NCBI GenBank assembly: GCA_943914475.1
Contig: CALUCE010000020.1
Coordinates: 1-37,535 of the forward strand
Source of the DNA: an uncultured Anaerococcus sp.
GTDB lineage: Bacteria; Bacillota; Clostridia; Tissierellales; Peptoniphilaceae
Direction of reading: 5' to 3'
DNA: 37,535 nt
Below the pieces are notes generated by a model. That model worked only from the letters and a program-made list of their open reading frames with translations, was not told the DNA's origin and did not search any database. Position numbers and translations under genes: made by a program. Of the stretch, positions 1 through 7,800 are shown one piece after another (the stretch's first letter is position 1; each line of letters begins with the position of its first letter).

Positions 1-2
1 AC

Positions 3-55
3 CAGTTAGGTTTTGAATGACCTTTTCTTTTTACACAATTATACGGACTTTATCG
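3..55 (+). repeat. 53-bp terminal inverted repeat, left copy
   Basis: Bases 3-55 are an exact reverse complement of bases 37483-37535, so the two ends of the window carry the same sequence pointing inward. The repeat has stops in all three frames when read inward, so it is not coding. It may mark the edge of an invertible segment, a dispersed repeat at which an assembly stopped, or an assembly artefact. The sequence alone cannot separate these. Confidence 0.9.
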
Positions 56-99
56 ATAAAATGTCGATTAAATTTACTCATAACTTATTTTAGATAAAA

Positions 100-148
100 A
101 TATAAGGGGCTAAATAGAATCTATTCTATCTAGTCCCTTATTTTTATT
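100..148 (-). terminator. Bidirectional intrinsic terminator after the left operon
   Basis: An 18-bp near-perfect stem pairs 103-120 with 123-140, with two wobble positions. A-rich sequence lies on one side and T-rich on the other, so it can end transcripts from either strand. It sits just downstream of the last gene of the minus-strand operon. Confidence 0.8.
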
Positions 149-150
149 AC

Positions 151-519
151 TTATATATCTTCTTCACATGGTAAAATTATAGGTCCAAGTCCTATAACAA
201 AATGCTCTTCTGTTTGACCTGTATCTGGATAGGAATCTGATATATCAATCTCTACATTTCCTATCTTTCTTTTTTGAAAGTCTTTTTTATTTCCCATAAG
301 AAGGTAGAGTACTGGATCATATGTAAGTTTTCCTTCTTCTACTTCCCAAGGGTTTGTTTCAAAGGGTTTTTCTATATCTATGCCTAAGTCAAATAGATAA
401 GCTGACAAAATCGGGTAAGATTCTTTTATCTTTGACCTATAGTTTTGGCAATAGGCGCAGTCACAGAGATCATCCATTTTTAAATTTTCATAGTATTTTC
501 TAGTTTTTTCTGTGTCCAT
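151..519 (-). CDS. Conserved hypothetical protein with CxCxxC motif (122 aa)
   Basis: This is a cytoplasmic protein with no signal peptide or membrane segment. Near residue 20 it has the cysteine cluster CDCAYC, followed by NY and, further on, LGIDIEKPFE. I recognise this pattern from a family of uncharacterised Firmicutes proteins of about this length, but no function is known to me. The cysteines could bind metal, which is an inference. It is the last gene of a four-gene minus-strand operon, one base after the DUF2200 gene, and is followed by a strong hairpin terminator. Confidence 0.75.
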   Translation of the reverse strand: MDTEKTRKYYENLKMDDLCDCAYCQNYRSKIKESYPILSAYLFDLGIDIEKPFETNPWEVEEGKLTYDPVLYLLMGNKKDFQKRKIGNVEIDISDSYPDTGQTEEHFVIGLGPIILPCEEDI

Positions 520-520
520 C

Positions 521-871
521 TTAGTCTCTTAAGATTTTATCCATTTCTTTTCCCTTTGCAAGCTCATCTATTAATTTATCCAGGTAGCGGATTTTTTGCA
601 TAAGGGGATCTTCTATATCTTGGACCTTAATTCCACAGACTGAGCCCTTTATCTTTTTTGCCTTTGGATTAAAGGCTGGTGCCTTGGCGAAAAACTCTTC
701 ATAGGATTCTTCATTTTTTAAAGTTTCTCCTAGGCCTTTTTCATCGTAGCCTGTAAGCCAGAAGATTATTTGGTCGACTTCTTCCTTCTTCCTGCCCTTT
801 CTTTCTGCCTTGGCTACTAAGAGCGGATAAACTTTGACAAAGGGCATGGCAAATACTTTTTCTTTTTTCAT
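521..871 (-). CDS. DUF2200 family protein (116 aa)
   Basis: The whole protein matches what I know of DUF2200: an N-terminal KVFAMPFVKVYPLLVAKAE segment, the central QIIFWLTGY motif, and the C-terminal DPLMQKIRYLDKLIDELAKG block. Family members are short single-domain cytoplasmic proteins of unknown function, and this one has the usual length. Its ATG overlaps the TGA stop of the upstream DUF1905/DUF1801 gene (ATGA), which suggests translational coupling. The overlap also shows that TGA serves as a normal stop here. The gene ends one base before the next gene of the operon. Confidence 0.85.
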   Translation of the reverse strand: MKKEKVFAMPFVKVYPLLVAKAERKGRKKEEVDQIIFWLTGYDEKGLGETLKNEESYEEFFAKAPAFNPKAKKIKGSVCGIKVQDIEDPLMQKIRYLDKLIDELAKGKEMDKILRD

Positions 872-1554
872 AGATCTTCCTCTTCAAATTTTTCTGCAAG
901 TTTGGTGATTTCTCCTACCAGGTCCTGGTCTATCTTTCCATAGGGAATTTGAATGGTTCCCTTAGAAGTTCTATAAGACTTAAGTTTATCTTCTAAGCTT
1001 TCTATAACTCTCGGTCCTGGATAAAGACTTAGGTGATTTTTAAAGGCTGCAAAGTGGATGATATTTTTCTTATTATAAAAGGTTGGCATGGACCAGGAAA
1101 TTTTCTCCTTAGCATTAGCTAAGTTTTCTTTTATTATTTGATAGATAAGCTTTAAATCCTTTTGTTTGTCTTCATCAAAGCTATCTATATAGTCTTTAAT
1201 AGTTTCTGGTTTTTCTCCACAATAATGGCTTTGATTTTTATTTTTAAACTTTCTCCCACACTTAGGGCAGGTCCACATGGATTGCTCTTTGATTCTTTCT
1301 TTAATAGTAACCTCAACTTGATCACCAAAAGATTTACCGATTTTTTTGCGGATATCTTTTCTTATTCCTATTATATAATCAGGACTTCCCATCTTTACTG
1401 CTTGTCCATCATAAGGATAGCCGTCAAAACTCGCATGAACCAGAAGCCTCCCCTTGCCATAAATTTCTTTTATATCGAAAGGAACTATTACATAGACCGC
1501 GTCCATATCTCCATTTTGTATAATTTCTGCCTTAAATTTTAATTCTTTAGTCAT
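868..1554 (-). CDS. DUF1905 - zinc-ribbon - DUF1801 fusion protein (228 aa)
   Basis: Residues 1-95 look like DUF1905, a small beta-barrel domain (VYVIVPFDIKEIYGKGRLLVHASF is cut short here to VYVIVPFDIKEIYGKG). Residues 95-115 hold a short zinc-ribbon-like CxxC...H.C segment (WTCPKCGRKF, then HYC). Residues 115-228 look like a DUF1801/YdhG-type domain, with the typical KISWSMPTF and ISLYPGP-like strings (here LSLYPGP). Neither domain has a known catalytic role; DUF1801 folds resemble frataxin. A Shine-Dalgarno TAGGTG precedes the ATG. The gene is second in the operon, 41 bases after the Cys-rich gene, and overlaps the DUF2200 gene by four bases. Confidence 0.85.
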   Translation of the reverse strand: MTKELKFKAEIIQNGDMDAVYVIVPFDIKEIYGKGRLLVHASFDGYPYDGQAVKMGSPDYIIGIRKDIRKKIGKSFGDQVEVTIKERIKEQSMWTCPKCGRKFKNKNQSHYCGEKPETIKDYIDSFDEDKQKDLKLIYQIIKENLANAKEKISWSMPTFYNKKNIIHFAAFKNHLSLYPGPRVIESLEDKLKSYRTSKGTIQIPYGKIDQDLVGEITKLAEKFEEEDL

Positions 1555-1595
1555 AAGTCACCTAGCTTTAAATTTTTAAAAATATAAACTAATCC

Positions 1596-1808
1596 TTATT
1601 TATCTTTACTTCTTACAATTCTTGCAAAGTCTTCAAAAAAATATGTACGGTTATCTCTGTCTGGGTTTGCCTTATTGAAAAAGCATACTGGTACTTCCCC
1701 ATGGCTTAAGTTTTTTTCTACACAAGGAGTACATCCCAGGTCATGGTTACTTGGATGGTTGGGACACTTTGTATCAACACAAGTGCAAAATTCTACTCTA
1801 TTATTCAT
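1596..1808 (-). CDS. Small cysteine-rich protein, possibly DUF6485-like (70 aa)
   Basis: This short soluble protein has several cysteines in the order C.C...C....C..C....C: FCTC, KCP, LGCTPCVE and VCFFN. The pattern CxxC, then HGEVPVCFF, recalls the DUF6485 family of small cysteine-rich bacterial proteins. The assignment is tentative. Metal binding is likely but inferred. It is the first gene of the left operon, with an AGTAGGT ribosome-binding site upstream. A -10-like TATACT lies just before that, without a convincing -35. I know of no function. Confidence 0.65.
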   Translation of the reverse strand: MNNRVEFCTCVDTKCPNHPSNHDLGCTPCVEKNLSHGEVPVCFFNKANPDRDNRTYFFEDFARIVRSKDK

Positions 1809-1851
1809 AAAATACCTACTTTCTTTTTATTCAGTATACCTTATTTTCTTC

Positions 1852-1891
1852 TTTTAAAAAAGTCTCCCGCCTTAGCTGACGAGAGACTTTT
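1852..1891 (-). terminator. Intrinsic terminator of the giant protease gene
   Basis: A 9-bp perfect stem pairs AAAAGTCTC (1858-1866) with GAGACTTTT (1883-1891). On the minus strand it is followed by a run of T. It lies a few bases downstream of the stop codon of the 2620-residue protein and separates it from the Cys-rich protein operon. Confidence 0.8.
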
Positions 1892-1897
1892 AATTTC

Positions 1898-4800
1898 TTA
1901 GTCAAGGTCTATATCATAAATGTCTGGGATTTTGGTAGATTTAATATCTTTAGTGTATTGAGTTTTTACTGACCTATCCAAAACAAACTTCAAATCCTCC
2001 AGGTCTTCATAAGTTTTTATAAAGATTAGCTTAGAGTTCTTATCTATAGCTATGATGGTGTTTTCTACTCTTGGATTTAAATAGCTTAGGGAATTTCCAT
2101 TGGTATAGTACTCTTCCAAGCCTATTTCATTTTCCTCCAAGGATTCATCAACTTGCTTTAGACTTCCTATTTTATTTACTAATTTTATAGAAAAGTCCTC
2201 GCTCTCATATAGACTTAAGTCTCTCCACATAGCCAGAGTAGATTCATTTTGGTAGGATCCTAATAAGAGTAGGGTTAGATTTTCATCCTTTTCGTCTTTT
2301 ATCCTAGCAAAGGTGTTGTCATTTCTTAATAGACCAATATTTGCAAGGTCTCTTCCGTAAAATCTCTTATTAAAATCTATTTCTTCATCGCTAAGACCTT
2401 GGTAGTCTCCTCTGGTCAATCTTTGATCATAAGTTATGGGGAAATTTTCTTCGAGGTCTGCTGGCTCTTCTATATATGAAGGCTCATGGTCCCTATTGTC
2501 TGATGATATCTTTTCTTCTTGAATTCGAGGATAATTATCTTCAAGGGCTTCCTTAGAATACTTAGTTTTTATAACCCTATTTGCCAAATCTTCTATATCA
2601 GCATTTGAAGTATATTTTTTGATAAAGAGCAGTTTTCCATCACTGTCTGTAAGCAGGATATAAGGACTTGCTACTTCCTTATCAAAATCAAATTTTTCTC
2701 CTCCATAGTAGAAATTATCTGCAACATCATTCATATCATAATGAGTAAACATATAGTCAAGATCTTCTAGACCCTTGTAGTTTGAAATCTTTAGCAGATT
2801 TACCTTGTCGTCATCAATATAGGCTGAATTCTTCCACATAATCCTAGACCTCTTATCTTGTGGTGAACCTAATAAGATTACATTAACCCTATCATCTAAG
2901 AGATCTTTGATATAGACCTCTTCATCGTTCATATTTTTCATCAAGTACATGGTCATATCCTTGCCGTAGTACTTTTTGATTAAATCTCTTTCATTAAGTT
3001 CGAAGATCCTTAAATCTCCTCTTTCAAGCCTTTGGTCAAAACTTAAAGGATAGATTTTGTCAGGATCAATTTCAGGGATATCTTCTAAGATATCAAGGTC
3101 TTCTATATCCTTATAGGAATCACAGACTTTTTCTCTGACAGCAAAAGTATTTGCCACCCTATCAAGAACATATTTGATATCTTCATTTGACTTGTATTCC
3201 TTGGCAAAGATAAATCTTTGATTTTTGTCTATGGCAACAATTGAAGCCTTGCTTGTATTAAACAAGGTGTTGTAGCCTCCTGTTACATAGATATCATCCT
3301 TAACATTTGCCAAAGATTTAAATCTTTCTTTTTCTGCACTGATAACATTTTGGCTGCCCAGATAAGATACATTTAAAATATCATAGTCTCCATCTTTGAT
3401 ATAAGAGGCATTCTCCCACATCTTTATGATTTGGTCCTTCCTGTAGTCACCCAAGAGAAGAATCTTGATATCTTTCTTTGAAATTTGATCTAGACCATAC
3501 GGCTTGTTATCACTCTTTATAAGTTTGACATTGGCAAATTCACTTGCATATCTGTCATTGAATTTCTTGTATTCTTCGGATAAAGCTTGGTAATCTCCTC
3601 TTTCTTTTCTTTGACTTAAAGAAATTGGATAGTTGTCTTTGAACTTATCTAGGGATAAAAGTTCATAATCATCATTGTTGGCTATATAGCCATTAGACAT
3701 ATTAAATCTTCTTAGAAGTTCGTAGTTTGACTTATATGGGAAGACATTTATTACTGCTCCATTTTTATCCAAAACTACAACTTGGTTTTTGTTAGACCTA
3801 AATTGTCCATTCAAGGAATTTCCCCTATAGAAATTCTTCTCATAAAGCTTGCCCTTGGATATATCTTCCAAGTCTTTAGAAGAACCATTTGTGACAACAT
3901 TTATGAAGTTAAAGGCCTTATCATTGATCTTGGATGAATTTTCAAACATGGTCATAGAATCCTTGTCTATCCTATCTCCCATCAAGAAAATGCTTGGTCT
4001 TTTCTTGTCAATGATGTCTCCAATTTTTATAGCCTTGTTTTCCTTGTTGTAAAGAACTAAGTTATTATAGTCCCTTCCATACCTAACTTTTACATTGTTC
4101 ATGGTCAATTTGTCAGTAGAGTCAAAGAATCCTAGGGCCAAAGCTTGTTCATAGGAAATCTTAGTCTTTTGTTCTTTTTCCTCTACCTCTATAGGATTTT
4201 CTGGTTTTTCAGGATCTGGCTTCTCTTCTGGATCAGGATCTGTACCTTCTCCCGTATCAGGATCAGGTTTTTGATCTCCAACTTGGATTTCTAAGTCTTT
4301 TTTGTATTCCTTAAATCCTTCTCTAGTTATCTTTACTCTTAGTTTGTAAGTTCCTAGTATATTTTCATCATTGGTTGTAAAGCTTAGGCTTATATTTCCC
4401 TTATCATCTGATTGAGCGGATTTATTGTAAATCTCCTTACCATTTGGATTTACTAGGCTAGCTGAGGCAGTTGCCTTATCCAAGACTGAACCATTCAAAT
4501 CCATAACTTTTATCGATAAGTTAATCTTATCTCCAAGTTCGTATTTTGACTTGTCAGTTTTTATATCAGCCTTCATTTGCAAATCATCAGGAGTATTGGA
4601 ATCAATCACTTCATACTCTAGGTATTTGAAGGTATTCTTATAGTCAGCATCAAGAAGTTCTACCTTTAATTTATATTTGCCTAGGGAAGTTTTATCGTTG
4701 GTTCCTATCTTAAAGAGGTGTCTACCATTCTTGTCCGTTTGCCTGTTATAGCTTAGGCTTCTTCCAAATGGATCTACCAAAGTATATTTAATATTCCTGT

Positions 4801-7800
4801 TGGCCAAAGGACTTCCATCATCCTTGTCCTTAATTTTAACATTTACTTCTACTATATCTCTTGGCTTTATCTTTGTCTTTGGACAAGTTAGGCTTAATTC
4901 AGCCCTCTTGTTGCTTGTACTAGCTTGATTTGGATCAACATTATTATTTGCAAACTTAAAGCCTTGCTTTTCTAAAATTTCACCCAAGTTCGCAAAGTTC
5001 TTTTCATCAAGTAGGTTAACAATTCTTCCATCTCTATCTAGGACTAGGATTATTGCCCCATCCTTTAAATTCAAGCTAGATTTAATTTTATCTTTTTCAT
5101 CAAGGCCACTAAAGGAAGTTAGTCTTTTTATCTTTTCTTTTTCTAGATATGAACTGTCATCAATATTACTTAATCTTACAAAGTTATAGGACTCGTGAGA
5201 CATCTTTGCAAAATCTTCTAGATTTGCTTGGTCTTTATTTGCAAAAAGGATTAGGCTGTACTTATCCAGGTCAAATCTATCTGCTAGCATTTCTGTCTTA
5301 CCATCAAAGAATTTTACTTGGCTTGCTAGGATATTTTTACCGTAGATATTTTTTAGAGTCTTTAAGTCTTCTGGATTTTCCTTGAGCTGGTCGAAATATC
5401 CACCATTATTTGCTTTGGCAAAATCCACAAAAGTCTCTTCATTATCCTTGGCAGAAAGATTAAAGACTACCAAGTTCTTGCCATCTTCATAGCCATCCTT
5501 GCTTACCTGTCCTATAAGTTTATATTTGCCTGGGAAGGTATTGGCAGGAAGTTTTATCTTTAGACTTGCCTTACCCAAATTGTCTGTTACAATCTTTCCT
5601 TCTTTAAGTATAGACCCGTAAAGGTCGACAACTTTATAAGAAACATTGGCATGACCTATATAGTTTTTGTTGGTATCTTGACTTTTTAGGTTAAAGACTA
5701 GATCATTTTTTACATTGTAGGTATCCTTAGTTCTTTCTATAAGAAGGTCTAAGTTTTTGTTGTAGGAACTATCATCAAGATCTGAAAGTTTTATATACTC
5801 TTCCATCCCTTCTTCAATTAAGGCTATAGAATTAAAGCCTGCTTGATTAAATTCTTCTCCTATTTTTTCTACTTGATCTTTATTAGAAACTATAAAGACT
5901 TTAGCGTTTTTATCAAGATTTTCCATAAAGACTTTAAAGTCCTTATCATGGTAGTCAAGGTTGAAGGAGTTTTCTATATGAGCCCTGCCATATTCTGCTT
6001 TAGACCTTAAGTCTAGGATAAAGTTTTTATTTTCTTTAAGGTAAGAATCTACATCTTGCGCCTTAATTTTTTCGAAAGATTTATTATCAGTAGTAGGGAT
6101 TTTTTTATTGGTTAAAAATACTGGATATTCAACTTTTAAATCTTTATATCCATCTTTTTTAGACTCAAAGCTTAGCCTGTATTTACCTTCATCTTCTAGG
6201 TTTAAGTCAAAGCTTGCCTTGCCTTTTTCATCTGTAGTAAGGTCTAAGTTTTTCCTATCCCCATCTTTATCAATGCTTGCTTTAATATGAGCTTTTTCTA
6301 CAGGCTTGCCATCCTTATCCTTTAAGGATAGACTTATATTTGTCTTTGTTTTTTCTTGGTAAATAACCTTATCACTACTTAAATCAAGTTTTAAACTTTC
6401 AAGTTCTGGTCTTTTTTCTGCTACAAAGGATAAAGTTTTGCTTACTTCTTTGTAGTTTGATTTATTGGCAGCTAGGTTAACTTGGTAGGCTCCTTCTGTC
6501 AAAGGAAGCTTATAGGTCCAAGTTCCTTGGCCCTTATCATTTGTCATTATCCTATCTATAAAGACCCTGTCATCTGGTGTTTTTACAGATACATTTACCT
6601 CAGTCTTTCCGACGAAGTTTTTAAATTCATCTAAAGTTTGAATATCAATGCTTGGTTTTTCGTCTGTGAAATATTTATCCTTGGTATTTTTAGCATATAA
6701 GCTTAGGCTCTTATATTTATCATCATTTTCTCCAAATCTTATCTTGTATGAGCTTGATACAGAAGGGTAGCCGTAGGCAGAAGCATGGGCTTTTATGGTG
6801 TATTCACCTTCTGAAGTATAGGATTTTGGAGTCAAATAGATAAATACATATCCTTGGTAGTCTGTGACCTTTCTCATTACAGTTTCTTTTTGATTAGGAT
6901 CTGTAACAGTAAGGTCTACTGAAGAGTTTCTCTTTGGCTTGTTTTCTTCATCTTTTACCTGAACCTTGATATAGGCGGACTCGTTAAGCTTGTAAACTTT
7001 TTTGGATGATTCAAATGAAATATTTAAATATTTTCCTTCCTTTTTAAGGTAGAAGGACTTATTGGCAGAATCGTCATAAAAGCCTTCCTTATAGGCAGTG
7101 GCATCTATCTTATAGGTTCCCATTGGATTATCTTCTGTAAGATCCATAGAAAATACTGCTTTTCCTTCATGGTCTGTCTCTATCTGCATATCATAGGTTC
7201 TTTGATTTGGATCTGTCAGGCTTATGCCTATAGAGGCATCAGAAACTGGCTTGTCTCCATCTTTTACAGTAAAGTTCACGCTTAGCTTATCCTTAGTCAC
7301 TAGATATGAATCTTTTTCCATGTCCATGGTCAAGTTAAGCTTTTTCATCTCTGGGGTATTTCTATCTACCAAAACTTCCAAAGTTTCACTAAAGTCGTCA
7401 AAACCTGACAAGGATGCATCAACCTTTAGCTTGTATCTTCCTTCTTCCTTGAACAAGTCTCCTTTTAAATCAAAGATGGCTTGGCCGTTTTTGTCTGTAT
7501 AAAGACTCTTTTTGACCTCTTCATTTGATGGAGAAATAAGAAGTAGATTTACTTTTGCATATCTTTTTATATCACCGTATTTATTTGTTACGCTTGATAC
7601 AAGCCTTATAGAATCTTCTGGTCTAATTTCTTTTTTATCCAAATCATTTTTTACAAAGAGTGGATTTTCTGGGCTTGGAACAAAGTCTTTGCTTTCTACA
7701 TTAAAGGTATTTATACCTATCAATTTGTCCTTGTAGTAGATGTTTATCCTATATTTTCCAAGTGCTGCCTTGTTATCAAGTCTTACATTAAAGTTTGACT

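Noticed and set aside
1898..2000. LPxTG-type anchor on the giant protease
   Set aside because: The protein ends in an acidic sequence (DIYDIDLD) with no sorting motif, hydrophobic helix or basic tail.
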